A DNA stretch of 64,000 nucleotides from Mycobacterium paraterrae (lineage in GTDB: Bacteria; Actinomycetota; Actinomycetes; Mycobacteriales; Mycobacteriaceae): the NCBI RefSeq assembly GCF_022430545.2, contig NZ_CP092488.2, positions 3,162,001-3,226,000 on the forward strand, written 5' to 3'. Shown here in pieces: positions 50,045 to 58,852 of this stretch; positions within the stretch are counted from its first letter, which is position 1, and each line of letters starts with the position of its first letter. The notes beneath the pieces are model-generated. The model did not search any database, had not been told where the DNA came from, and worked only from the letters and a program-made list of their open reading frames with translations. Both the position numbers and the translations under genes were made by a program.

Positions 50045-52770
50045 CCATGTTTGCTCGCGCCACGCGGGCGAAATCGTCGACCAACAATGAGCCCGCCGAC
50101 AGCGGAAGCGCGCAGCCCGTATCCGCGAAACGTCCGCCGTCGTGGTCGCTCCCTAATTGGCCGGTCAGATGGAAAGTCGTTGCCATTGTCGCGTTGCCAT
50201 TAATGCTGGCAATGGTTTTCGGTGGATTACGGATCGCGGGTGCGGTCACCGATGCTCATCGACTACGGCTGGCCGCCGACCGCGCCGAGATGGTCCCAGC
50301 GATCACCAAATACATGTCGGCGCTCGACGTCGCGCTGCTGGCGAACTCGACCGGAGGCGATGCCGACGGCGCGAAGAAAAACTACGACGCCCGCAAGAGC
50401 GAACTCGAAGCCCGCTTGCACGGCACCGACGTCGACACCGACGTCGAGAACGGGATCAACGGCATGCTGGAAGGCGGCCAGTCCTTGCTGGACAGCGTCG
50501 CGTCCAACGCCATCGGCTTGCGCGCACGCGTCACGAGCTTCGCGCCCATCCTGTTGACCGCCGAGAATGCGATCGACGCGTCGGTGCGGGTGGACGACGA
50601 ACAGATCAGGGCTGAGGCGCAGGGCCTGAGCCGCGCGGTCGGGGCCCGCGGCCAGATGATGATGCAACAGCTGCTGATGGCTCGCGGCGCCGATCTGCCC
50701 GAACCCGAGTTGCGAACGTCGATGACCACGCTTGCCGGTACCGAGCCGTCGACCTTATTCGGGATGGCCGAGGTGCTCGGCGTCGGCTCGCCGGAGGCCA
50801 AGACGCTGCAACAGCAGATGGTGACGCGGATGGGCCTGATGTCCGATCCGGCCCAGAAGCTGGTGAACAACCCCGTCTTGCTGCGCTCGGTGCAGACCAC
50901 CGACGGGATCGCCGCGCAGATCATCGACAACATCACCCCGAAGGTCACCAAAGCCGTCGAAGACCAGGCCCACGACCGGCGCAACGTCGCAATCCGCGAC
51001 TCCGTCGTGGTGGTGACCGCCATCCTTGCCGCGATCGTGCTCGTGCTGCTGGTTGCGCGCTCACTGATCCGGCCGCTGCGGGTGCTGCGCGACGGCGCGT
51101 TGAAGGTGGCCCACGAGGACCTCGAGCGGGAGATCGCCAGGGTGCGTTCCGGTGACGAATCGCCGCCGGAGCCGCTACCGGTCCACACCACCGAGGAAAT
51201 CGGTCAGGTCGCCCACGCGGTCGACGAACTGCACACCCAGGCACTGCTGTTGGCCGGCGACGAGGCCCGGCTGCGCACTCTGGTCAACGACATGTTCGAG
51301 ACGATGTCGCGACGCAACCGGTCGCTGGTCGACCAGCAGCTTTCGCTGATCGACCGCCTGGAGCGCAACGAAGAGGACCCCGAGCGGCTCGACAGCCTGT
51401 TCCGCCTCGACCACCTGGCCACCCGGATGCGGCGCAACGGCGCAAACCTGCTGGTGCTCGCGGGTGCGCAGACCACGCGCGGTGACCAGCGCACGGCAGT
51501 GCCGCTGTCATCGGTCATCCACGCGGCCGCGTCCGAGGTCGAGGACTACCGCCGGGTCGAGACGTCGATGGTGCCGGACTGCGCGATCAATGGCGCGGCC
51601 TCCGGCGACATCGTCCATCTGCTCGCGGAGTTGATCGACAACGCGCTGCGCTACTCGCCGCCGGCGTCGCCGGTGCGGGTCTCGGCCGGATTCCGCAGCG
51701 ACGGCGCGGTGTTGTTGCAGATCGTCGACGTAGGGCTGGGCATGACCGACGGCGACCGCCGGATCGCCAACATGCGCCTACGCGCCGGGGGAGAGGTCAG
51801 CCCCGACAGTGCCCGTCACATGGGACTGTTCGTGGTTGGCCGGCTCGCTAACCGGCATGACATCCGGGTCCGGCTGCGTGGGTCGTCCGTGGAAGAGGCA
51901 CGCTCGGGCACGACCGCCGAGGTGTACCTGCCGGCGGCGGTGCTGGATGGCGACGACGCGGGGCCGGCCGCTTCGCCCGACGTCGAACCGCCGACGGCGT
52001 CGTTCCCGGTGCCTGAGCCGCCCGCCAGCCCGGAATTTCCGGCGTATCCCGCCGCGGACGCTTCGGATCGAGACGGGTCGCAGTCGCCCGATTCACCGAT
52101 CAGCCTGCTGCCCAGGCGTCGTCCCGGCAGCAGCGGAATCACCGGCGCTCCGACCGCCCCGCCTGCCCAGGAGCCGGCCGAAACCGCCGAGCCGACTCCC
52201 ACACCGCCGGCGGCACAGCCGGTTTCGAACACCTCGTCGTTCTTTGGTTCACGCGTCCGATTCAGCCGGGAGAACCGACAGGCCTCCGCGGCCGAGCCGC
52301 CCCAACAACCGGAGCCACCGGAAACGGACGACGTCTGGACGGCCGAGGCGGCGCCCTCCGCCGGCCCGCCTGACGACGACCTGATCTACAAGCAGATGCT
52401 TTCCGAGTGGCTGGTCGACCCGCACGATTTGGCGCAGAGCCCGGACCTGGACTGGCAGACGGTGTGGGACCGCGGCTGGTCGGCGGCCGCCGAAGCCGAG
52501 GACGCGCCAGTGGAGGCGCACACCGAGCATGGTCTGCCGGTGCGCGAACCCGGCGCCAGGCTGGTGCCCGGCGGCGGCGAGCCGAACGGGAATGCACACC
52601 ACCGCACCGACGACAACGGGACCAATGGCGGGTCTGCCTCCGGACCCACCTCGGCGCGCGGCGCCCCGGTGCGCGATCCCGAGGCCGTCCGCGCCTCGAT
52701 GAGCAGCCATTTCGGTGGCGTCCGAGCAGGACGCTCGCACGCCCGCGATGACGATCAAGGATCCGAATGA
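50041..52770 (+). CDS. CvnA-type sensor histidine-kinase-like protein (Rv3365c-like)
   Basis: 909 residues. Two membrane helices (about residues 40-62, VAIVALPLMLAMVFGGLRIAG, and 320-342, VVVVTAILAAIVLVLLVARSL) enclose a nitrate-sensor-like outer domain. A HAMP linker, a DHp-like helix pair (FRLDHLATRMRRNG) and a HATPase follow: LAELIDNALRYSPP, DVGLGMTD, HMGLFVVGRLA. A ~270-residue Pro/Glu-rich tail ends the chain. No response regulator is nearby; instead the gene heads a conservon (CvnA-B-C-D), where the kinase acts through a roadblock protein and GTPase. GTG 50041 or ATG 50047 is the start. Confidence 0.88.
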   Translation: MTMFARATRAKSSTNNEPADSGSAQPVSAKRPPSWSLPNWPVRWKVVAIVALPLMLAMVFGGLRIAGAVTDAHRLRLAADRAEMVPAITKYMSALDVALLANSTGGDADGAKKNYDARKSELEARLHGTDVDTDVENGINGMLEGGQSLLDSVASNAIGLRARVTSFAPILLTAENAIDASVRVDDEQIRAEAQGLSRAVGARGQMMMQQLLMARGADLPEPELRTSMTTLAGTEPSTLFGMAEVLGVGSPEAKTLQQQMVTRMGLMSDPAQKLVNNPVLLRSVQTTDGIAAQIIDNITPKVTKAVEDQAHDRRNVAIRDSVVVVTAILAAIVLVLLVARSLIRPLRVLRDGALKVAHEDLEREIARVRSGDESPPEPLPVHTTEEIGQVAHAVDELHTQALLLAGDEARLRTLVNDMFETMSRRNRSLVDQQLSLIDRLERNEEDPERLDSLFRLDHLATRMRRNGANLLVLAGAQTTRGDQRTAVPLSSVIHAAASEVEDYRRVETSMVPDCAINGAASGDIVHLLAELIDNALRYSPPASPVRVSAGFRSDGAVLLQIVDVGLGMTDGDRRIANMRLRAGGEVSPDSARHMGLFVVGRLANRHDIRVRLRGSSVEEARSGTTAEVYLPAAVLDGDDAGPAASPDVEPPTASFPVPEPPASPEFPAYPAADASDRDGSQSPDSPISLLPRRRPGSSGITGAPTAPPAQEPAETAEPTPTPPAAQPVSNTSSFFGSRVRFSRENRQASAAEPPQQPEPPETDDVWTAEAAPSAGPPDDDLIYKQMLSEWLVDPHDLAQSPDLDWQTVWDRGWSAAAEAEDAPVEAHTEHGLPVREPGARLVPGGGEPNGNAHHRTDDNGTNGGSASGPTSARGAPVRDPEAVRASMSSHFGGVRAGRSHARDDDQGSE

Positions 52771-53186
52771 CCTCTGGTTTCAGCTCCGACAACTCGCTCG
52801 ACTGGCTGGTGTCGAATTTCGCCCGCGAGGTTCGCGGGGTGGCGCACGCCATCCTGGTCTCCGTCGACGGGTTGCTGATGGCGTCCAGCGAGCGCCTACC
52901 CAAGGAGCGGGCCGACCAACTCGCCGCGGTGTCGTCCGGTCTGGCAAGCCTCGCCAGCGGCGCGGCCCAGCTCTTCGACGGCGGCCAGGTGCTGCAGTCG
53001 GTGGTCGAGATGCAGAACGGCTACCTGCTGCTGATGCAGGTCGGCGACGGGTCGCACTTGGCCGTCTTGGCCGCGACGTCGTGCGACATCGGACAGATCG
53101 GCTACGAAATGGCCGTGTTGGTCGAACGGGTGGGCAATGTCGTGCAATCGAGCCGACGTGCTGACTCGGATTTCTCACACTCGTGA
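52767..53186 (+). CDS. roadblock/LC7 protein, CvnB type (Rv3364c-like)
   Basis: A 139-residue roadblock/MglB-like protein: LDWLVSNFAREVRGVAHAILVSVDGLLMASSERLPK, with central VVEMQNGYLLLMQVGDGSHLAVLA. It scaffolds or activates the small GTPase of the conservon. ATGA overlap with the sensor gene; the next gene starts 6 bp after its stop. Confidence 0.92.
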   Translation: MTSGFSSDNSLDWLVSNFAREVRGVAHAILVSVDGLLMASSERLPKERADQLAAVSSGLASLASGAAQLFDGGQVLQSVVEMQNGYLLLMQVGDGSHLAVLAATSCDIGQIGYEMAVLVERVGNVVQSSRRADSDFSHS

Positions 53187-53192
53187 GCCGGC

Positions 53193-53576
53193 ATGGACAA
53201 GCGCGAACCGTCGGGCTCTGAACCGCCGCCGTCCGAGGCGAGCCTCGTCCGGCCGTACACGCTGACAGCGGGCCGGACCAAGGCCAACGTCGACATCCCG
53301 TTGGAAGCGCCCGTGCAGGCGCTGCAGTCGGCGATGTTTCACCGGTGGCCGTCGGGCGACGTCCGGGGCAGAATCGTGCAACTGTGCGTGAAGAGCCCGT
53401 CGGTGGCCGAAATCTCGGCTCGTCTGAATTTGCCGCTGGGTGTCACGCGCGTGTTGGTCGGCGATCTGGTGACTTCGGGCTACCTTCGAGTCAATCGGAC
53501 TTTGACCGACAGTTCCACCCGTGATGAACGCCGCGAATTGATAGGAAGGACGCTCCGTGGCCTACGAGCGCTCTGA
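53193..53576 (+). CDS. DUF742 protein, CvnC type (Rv3363c-like)
   Basis: A 127-residue DUF742 protein. Its winged-helix-like core is RIVQLCVKSPSVAEISARLNLPLGVTRVLVGDLVTSGYLRV. It is the third conserved member of actinobacterial conservons, of unclear mechanism, likely DNA- or protein-binding. Its 3' end overlaps the GTPase start by 20 bp. Confidence 0.92.
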   Translation: MDKREPSGSEPPPSEASLVRPYTLTAGRTKANVDIPLEAPVQALQSAMFHRWPSGDVRGRIVQLCVKSPSVAEISARLNLPLGVTRVLVGDLVTSGYLRVNRTLTDSSTRDERRELIGRTLRGLRAL

Positions 53577-54159
53577 TGCGGGGGCCGCGTCCCCGTATAA
53601 GTCGCGCGATACCGCGTCCACCAAGATCGTCATCGCCGGCGGATTCGGCGCCGGGAAGACGACGTTCGTCGGCGCGGTCTCCGAGATCATGCCGCTGCGC
53701 ACCGAGGCGATGGTCACCGACACGTCTGCCGGTGTCGACATGGTCGACGCCACGCCGGACAAGCGCACCACCACCGTCGCGATGGACTTCGGCCGGATCA
53801 CACTCGACGAGGATCTGGTGCTCTACCTGTTCGGGACGCCCGGGCAGCGCCGATTCTGGTTCATGTGGGACGACCTGGTGCGAGGCGCTATCGGCGCGGT
53901 GATCCTGGTGGACTGTCGGCGCCTGCAGGACTGCTTTGCCGCCGTGGATTTCTTCGAACACCGCAACCTGCCGTTCCTGATCGCGGTCAACGAGTTCGAC
54001 GGCACGCCAAGGTATCCGGCCGACGAGGTACGCAAGGCGTTGACGCTGCCCGCACACGTCCCGGTGATCAACGTCGACGCCCGCGACCGCAGGTCGGCAA
54101 CCGATGCCTTGATCGCGGTGAGCGAATACGCGCTGGCGAGTTTGTCGCACAGCGCATAG
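53557..54159 (+). CDS. Ras-like small GTPase, CvnD/MfpB type (Rv3362c-like)
   Basis: 200 residues. G1/P-loop GGFGAGKTTFVGAV, switch TDTSAGVDMVDATPDKRTTTVAMDFG, G3 LFGTPGQRRFW and G4 NEFDG (Asn-Glu in place of Asn-Lys). GTG 53557 follows AGGAAGGA. In mycobacteria the corresponding GTPase (MfpB) works with the pentapeptide protein MfpA in fluoroquinolone tolerance. Its stop codon overlaps the mfpA GTG by one base (TAGTG). Confidence 0.93.
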   Translation: MAYERSDAGAASPYKSRDTASTKIVIAGGFGAGKTTFVGAVSEIMPLRTEAMVTDTSAGVDMVDATPDKRTTTVAMDFGRITLDEDLVLYLFGTPGQRRFWFMWDDLVRGAIGAVILVDCRRLQDCFAAVDFFEHRNLPFLIAVNEFDGTPRYPADEVRKALTLPAHVPVINVDARDRRSATDALIAVSEYALASLSHSA

Positions 54160-54704
54160 TGCACTGGACCGATCGCGAATTCGTCGGCCGCGACTTCCGC
54201 GACGACGATTTGAGCAGACTCCGCACCGAGCGGGTGGTGTTCACCCAATGCGACTTCAGCGGGGTGAACCTCGCTGAGTCCGAGCATCTGGGGTCGGCGT
54301 TCCGCAACTGCACGTTCAATCTGAGCACCCTGTGGCACAGCACGTTTCGCCAGTGCAGCATGCTGGGCTCGGTGTTCGTGCGGTGCCGGTTTCGACCGCT
54401 GACCCTCGATGAGGTCGACTTCACCCTGACCACACTCGGCGGGAATGACCTGCGCGGCATCGACTTCAGCGGCTGCCGGCTGCGCGAGGCCAACCTGGTC
54501 GAGGCCGACCTGCGCAAAACCGTGTTGCGCGGCGCGGACCTCTCCGGTGCGCGCAGCGTCGGAACCCGTTTGGACGACGCCGACCTGCGCGGCGCGATCG
54601 TCGATCCGTCGTTGTGGACGACGGCGACGCTGACGAAGGCGCGCATCGACATCGAGCAGGCACTGGCCTACGCCGCCGCCCACGGTCTACGGCTGGACGC
54701 CTAG
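54159..54704 (+). CDS. mfpA: pentapeptide-repeat DNA-gyrase-interacting protein MfpA
   Basis: 181 residues of quadrilateral beta-helix built from A(D/N)LXX-type repeats: FRDDDLSRLRTER, CDFSGVNLAES, GNDLRGIDFSGCRLREANLVEADLRKTVLRGADLSGAR. It mimics B-form DNA and binds gyrase, protecting it from quinolones. GTG 54159 gives VHWTDREFVGRDF, aligned with the known start. It is last gene of the conservon. Its 3' end overlaps the convergent FHA-ABC transporter by 4 bp. It corresponds to Rv3361c. Confidence 0.95.
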   Translation: MHWTDREFVGRDFRDDDLSRLRTERVVFTQCDFSGVNLAESEHLGSAFRNCTFNLSTLWHSTFRQCSMLGSVFVRCRFRPLTLDEVDFTLTTLGGNDLRGIDFSGCRLREANLVEADLRKTVLRGADLSGARSVGTRLDDADLRGAIVDPSLWTTATLTKARIDIEQALAYAAAHGLRLDA

Positions 54705-57337
54705 CGTTTCAGCCGGATGCTCCACCGCACGTAGCCGGCGTAGAACAGCGACAGCGCCGCGAGCATCGCCATGTCGAAGAAGAAGATGTGCTTGGAGTGC
54801 TGCCAGATCGGGTCGTTGGTCGGAATCTGCTTGACCTTCACCAGGCTCGGGAAGTCGATGGACGACGCCCCGGCGGCATACCCCCAGCGTCCGGGCGTGA
54901 TCCAGGACAGCTGATTCAGGCCCGCTCGGCCCGTCACCGGGATCATGCCGCCGGCGAGTACCAGCTGCGACATGATCGACACCACCAGTAGCGGCATGAT
55001 CTGCTCGTTCGACTGCGCGACCGCGGAGAGCAGCAGTCCGAGAATCGCCGACGCCACACAGGTGCCGGCGACCGTCACGAACAACGAGAACGTCGAGTTG
55101 CCGAAGAAGGGCGGATGCGCAGTGGGCGCGCCCTTTCCGATTCGGACGATGATCGTCGCGATCGCCGCCTGAGTGGTGGCGAAGGCGCAGAACACGGCGA
55201 CCTTCGCCAGCAGATACGCGGTCGTGGAAAGACCAACGGCCTGTTCTCGCTTGAAGATCGGTCTCTCGCCGATCAGGTCACGGATAGTCAGCGCCGTACC
55301 CATGAACACGGCCCCGATATTGAGCAGCACCATGACGTACTGCGGCTGGGTGGGCGCCAGACCAAGCGGATCAGCGGGCCCCAGACCGGGTTTCGGGCCC
55401 TTCACGGTCAGCGACAGTGCGCCGATCAGGAACGGCAGCACCGCTAGGAACACCGAATAGCCGCGGTCGGAGATCACCAGCCGGACCTGACGTCGCGCGA
55501 TCGTCGAGAGCTGGCGTAGCAGGTCGGTGTGCACGGGCTCGCCCAGATCCGCAGGGCTTTCCTTATCCGGTGGCTTCTGCTCGCGTCTGCCGCCGTTGCG
55601 TTCCAGGAAGCGACGGTTCGCCTCGTCCGGGTCGGCGCCCACGTTGGCGAAGATGTCCGCCCAGTTGGTGGTCCCCAAGACCTCGCCGACCTGGCTCGGC
55701 GGTCCGTTGAAGGCGGTCTTGCCGCCCGGGGCCATCAGCAAGATCTGGTCGCAGACGTCGAGGTAAGACACCGAGTGCGTGACGACCAGCACCACACGAC
55801 CGGCATCGGCGAGCTGGCGCAGCATCAACATCACCTGGCGGTCCAGCGCCGGGTCGAGGCCCGACGTCGGCTCGTCGAGCAGCAGCAGCGACGGCTGGGT
55901 GAGCAACTCGAGCGCGACCGACGCGCGTTTGCGCTGCCCGCCCGAGAGCTTGTCGACTCGGGTGTCGGCGTGCTTGGTCAGGTCGAGTTCCTCGAGCACC
56001 TGCGCGACGACCTGGGCGCGTTCCTCTTTGCTGGTGTCCGGCGGCAACCGCAGTTCGGCGGCGTATCCCAACGCCTGGTTGACGGTCAGCTGGCGGTGCA
56101 CCACGTCGTCCTGTGGAACCATCCCGATCCGGCTGCGCATCGTCGCGTACTCGGCGTGGATGTTGTGGCCCTCGAAAGTCACCGTTCCGGCGCTGGGTTT
56201 GGTGTAGCCGGCGATCAGCCGCGACAGCGTAGTCTTGCCCGCACCGGAGCCACCGATGATCGCGGTCAGCGTGCCGGGGCGGGCGGTGAGCGAGATGCCG
56301 TCCAGCAATTCCTTGCCGTCGATCCGGAAGTGCACGCTGTTGACCTCGAGGCCTCCGGTGCGCGTCGCGGCTTCGGTGCGTCGGATCAGGTTGCCGTCGC
56401 TGTAGACGAGGTCGATGTTGCCGATCGTCACCACGTCGCCCTCGTTGAGTACCGCCGAGCCGACCCGCACGCCGTTGACGAACGTGCCGTTGATGCTGTT
56501 GGCGTCACGGATCTCGGCACCGAGCGGCGAGTCGACCAGGAACGCGTGATGGCGCGACGCGAGCACGTCCTGGATGACAATGTCGTTGTCATTGGCGCGA
56601 CCGATGGTCAACGAGCCGGCCGGTTTATTCGGCGTCGACGAGCCAGGCAAAATCGCCTGGATCATCTTGGTCGCCAGGTTGCCGACCTCGGGCGGCTTGC
56701 TTACGACCGGCGGTGCCATCCGGGTGTCTTGCTGAACGATCTGAGGCGGGCCCACAGGTTGCCGGGGCGGGGGCGGCTGCGACGGCCCCTGAGGGTAGGC
56801 CGGTGGACGCTGCCCGGGATAGGGCGGCGGGGGTGGTGGGCCGGGGTAGGGCCGTGGACCCGGACCGGAACTCGCCCCGGGCATTTGGCCGGTCGGGCCG
56901 GACAACCTTGGCGCGGCGGCCGGGCGCGGCGGCAGTCCGGGACCCGGTTGCTGGGGTGGCCGCGCGGGCGCGCCGGCCCTGGCAATCGGCATCGAAGTGG
57001 TCTGCGGCGGCCGGCCGGCGACCCCGTCGTGGCGTCCGATCTCGAAGCTCAACTGCGGACCGTCGGGGTTGCCGATGTTGATCGTCTGGCCGTCGTGCAG
57101 GTCGATCACCGGCACCCGTCGTCCGTTGGCGTAGGTGCCGTTCAGCGAGCCGTTGTCGATAGCCCGCCAGCGACCCTGCTCGAAACGCAGCAGCAGGTGT
57201 GCCCGCGAGATCAGCGGGTGCGTGATGCGTAAGTCGGCGCGCAGGTCGCGACCGACCACGATGTCGTGACCGGCTGCGAAACTACGTTGGGATCCGTCGT
57301 AGTGGACTGTCAGCGCGGGTGGGGCGGCGTGACTCAT
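54701..57337 (-). CDS. ABC transporter with two FHA domains (Rv1747-like)
   Basis: 878 residues. FHA 1 (about 20-90: VVGRDLRADLRITHPLISRAHLLLRF, GSLNGTYANG), a ~130-residue Pro/Gly/Gln linker, FHA 2 (about 235-310: IGRANDNDIVIQDVLASRHHAF, NSINGTFVNG). The ABC domain has Walker A GGSGAGKTT, LSGGQRKR signature and Walker B LLLLDEPTSGLDPA. A six-helix ABC2 membrane domain is C-terminal. In M. tuberculosis Rv1747 exports a cell-wall lipid and its FHA domains read PknF phosphothreonines; here no kinase gene is adjacent and the gene sits beside mfpA. ATG 57337 starts at SHAAPPALTVHY. Confidence 0.92.
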   Translation of the reverse strand: MSHAAPPALTVHYDGSQRSFAAGHDIVVGRDLRADLRITHPLISRAHLLLRFEQGRWRAIDNGSLNGTYANGRRVPVIDLHDGQTINIGNPDGPQLSFEIGRHDGVAGRPPQTTSMPIARAGAPARPPQQPGPGLPPRPAAAPRLSGPTGQMPGASSGPGPRPYPGPPPPPPYPGQRPPAYPQGPSQPPPPRQPVGPPQIVQQDTRMAPPVVSKPPEVGNLATKMIQAILPGSSTPNKPAGSLTIGRANDNDIVIQDVLASRHHAFLVDSPLGAEIRDANSINGTFVNGVRVGSAVLNEGDVVTIGNIDLVYSDGNLIRRTEAATRTGGLEVNSVHFRIDGKELLDGISLTARPGTLTAIIGGSGAGKTTLSRLIAGYTKPSAGTVTFEGHNIHAEYATMRSRIGMVPQDDVVHRQLTVNQALGYAAELRLPPDTSKEERAQVVAQVLEELDLTKHADTRVDKLSGGQRKRASVALELLTQPSLLLLDEPTSGLDPALDRQVMLMLRQLADAGRVVLVVTHSVSYLDVCDQILLMAPGGKTAFNGPPSQVGEVLGTTNWADIFANVGADPDEANRRFLERNGGRREQKPPDKESPADLGEPVHTDLLRQLSTIARRQVRLVISDRGYSVFLAVLPFLIGALSLTVKGPKPGLGPADPLGLAPTQPQYVMVLLNIGAVFMGTALTIRDLIGERPIFKREQAVGLSTTAYLLAKVAVFCAFATTQAAIATIIVRIGKGAPTAHPPFFGNSTFSLFVTVAGTCVASAILGLLLSAVAQSNEQIMPLLVVSIMSQLVLAGGMIPVTGRAGLNQLSWITPGRWGYAAGASSIDFPSLVKVKQIPTNDPIWQHSKHIFFFDMAMLAALSLFYAGYVRWSIRLKR

Positions 57338-57392
57338 CGCCCCCACATTAGCTGGATGGCTCACTGTGCCGACTGTATCGGCTGCGGGTCGG

Positions 57393-58586
57393 TCAGCGCG
57401 CCAGGAGGTCAGGCGCGCCGGTCACCACGCAGCTGGTACGGGTGTAGATCGTCGGCATGCACCGGTTGCAGTGCGTGCATGCGGAACGAACGCCGGCGCC
57501 GTCCCGGGCGATCCGGTTGATCAAGTCGGGCTCGGCCAGCAGCGCCCGGCCCATGGCGACGAACTGGAAGCCTTCGGCCATCGCCAGGTCCATCGTTTCG
57601 CGATTGGTGATCCCGCCCAGCAGGATCAGCGGGATCGTCAGCTCGGCGCGGAACCGTTTGGCGTGGCGCAGCAGATAGGCCTCGCGGTACGGGTATTCGC
57701 GCAGGAACTTCTTGCCGGTCATCCGCATGCCCCAGCGCAGCGGTGGGGGGAACGCGCCGGCGAACTCCTTGAGCGGGGCGTCGCCGTGGAACAGGTACAT
57801 CGGGTTGACCAGCGAGCTGCCGGCGGTCAGCTCGATCGCGTCGAGGGCGCCGTCATCCTGTAGCCACTTGGCGGTGGTGATGGCCTCGTCGACCGAGATG
57901 CCGCCGCGCACTCCGTCGGACATGTTCAGCTTCGCGGTGACCGCGATCTGATCGCCGACGGCGCGTTTGACCGCAAGCACCATGCCGCGGGCGACTTTGG
58001 CGCGGTTTTCCAGCGACCCGCCGAACTCGTCGGTGCGGCGGTTGATCAACGGGCTGAGAAACGCACTCGCCAGATAGTTGTGGCCTAAATGCACCTCGAC
58101 GGCGTCGAATCCGGCCTCGACGGCGAGCTTCGCGGCGTTGGCGTGGTCGGCGATCAAGTTGTCGATGTCGTCGCGGCTGGCCTTCTTGGCGAAGCGCATG
58201 CCGATCGGGTTGAAGAACCGCACCGGCGCCAGCGCGGTGGCTTTGTTCGATCGGGCGTTGGCGACCGGTCCGGCGTGACCGATCTGCGCGCTGACCGCGG
58301 CGCCCTCGGCGTGGATCGCGTCGGTCAACTTCTGGAAGCCGGGCACGGCCTCCGGTCGCATCCAGATGCCGTTGCCTTCGGTGCGGCCGCCCTGCGAGAC
58401 GGCGCAGTAGGCCACCGTCGTCATCCCGACGCCGCCGGCGGCCGGCAGGCGGTGGTATTCGATCAGGTCGTCGCTGACCAGCGCGCCGGGTGTGCGGGCC
58501 TCGAACGTGGCGGATTTGATGATGCGATTGCGCAGCGTGATGGGCCCGAGCTTTGCCGGTGCCAGCACATCCGGGGCTTCGGACAT
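57393..58586 (-). CDS. NADH:flavin oxidoreductase, old-yellow-enzyme family (Rv3359-like)
   Basis: A 397-residue TIM-barrel flavoprotein: LAPAKLGPITLRNRIIKSATFEARTPG, GHAGPVANAR, FDAVEVHLGHNYLASAFLSPLINRRTDEFGGSLENR, GGITNRETMDLAMAEGFQFVAMGRALLAEPDL. The C-terminal C-x2-C-type segment RSACTHCNRCMPTIYTRTSC could hold an Fe-S cluster. It would reduce enones or related substrates. ATG 58586 is the family start; a longer frame reads through the tandem repeats and is rejected. Confidence 0.88.
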   Translation of the reverse strand: MSEAPDVLAPAKLGPITLRNRIIKSATFEARTPGALVSDDLIEYHRLPAAGGVGMTTVAYCAVSQGGRTEGNGIWMRPEAVPGFQKLTDAIHAEGAAVSAQIGHAGPVANARSNKATALAPVRFFNPIGMRFAKKASRDDIDNLIADHANAAKLAVEAGFDAVEVHLGHNYLASAFLSPLINRRTDEFGGSLENRAKVARGMVLAVKRAVGDQIAVTAKLNMSDGVRGGISVDEAITTAKWLQDDGALDAIELTAGSSLVNPMYLFHGDAPLKEFAGAFPPPLRWGMRMTGKKFLREYPYREAYLLRHAKRFRAELTIPLILLGGITNRETMDLAMAEGFQFVAMGRALLAEPDLINRIARDGAGVRSACTHCNRCMPTIYTRTSCVVTGAPDLLAR

Positions 58587-58601
58587 GGTCAGGAGCCTAC
58601 G

Positions 58602-58805
58602 GCGATCGCAAGTTCGGCGGAGCCGAACGCCGCGGGTCGCCGTTCGGGAGGTCGGTGCGATCGCGAGGTCGGCGGAGCCGAACGCCGCGGGTCGCCGTTC
58701 GGGAGGTCGGTGCGATCGCGAGGTCGGCGGAGCCGAACGCGGCGGGTCGCCGTTCGGGAGGTGGCGATCGCAAGTTCGGCGGGGCCGAACGCGGCGGGTC
58801 GCCAT
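58602..58805. repeat. 55-bp tandem repeat array between the flavin oxidoreductase and folD
   Basis: Nearly four copies start at 58602, 58657, 58712 and 58764. Periods are 55, 55 and 52 bp; the last copy is cut short. Each contains the palindrome TTCGGC-GGA-GCCGAA or its GGTCGGCGGAGCCGAA variant, and then CGGGTCGCC. It fills nearly all of the 266 bp between two divergent genes. Confidence 0.9.
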
Positions 58806-58852
58806 TGATTCGAGTGCGCGTGGCAGGTGTTCGGCATGCCAAACTGAAGCAC

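Noticed and set aside
58602..58805. CRISPR array
   Set aside because: Repeats are directly adjacent with no unique spacers and there are no cas genes.
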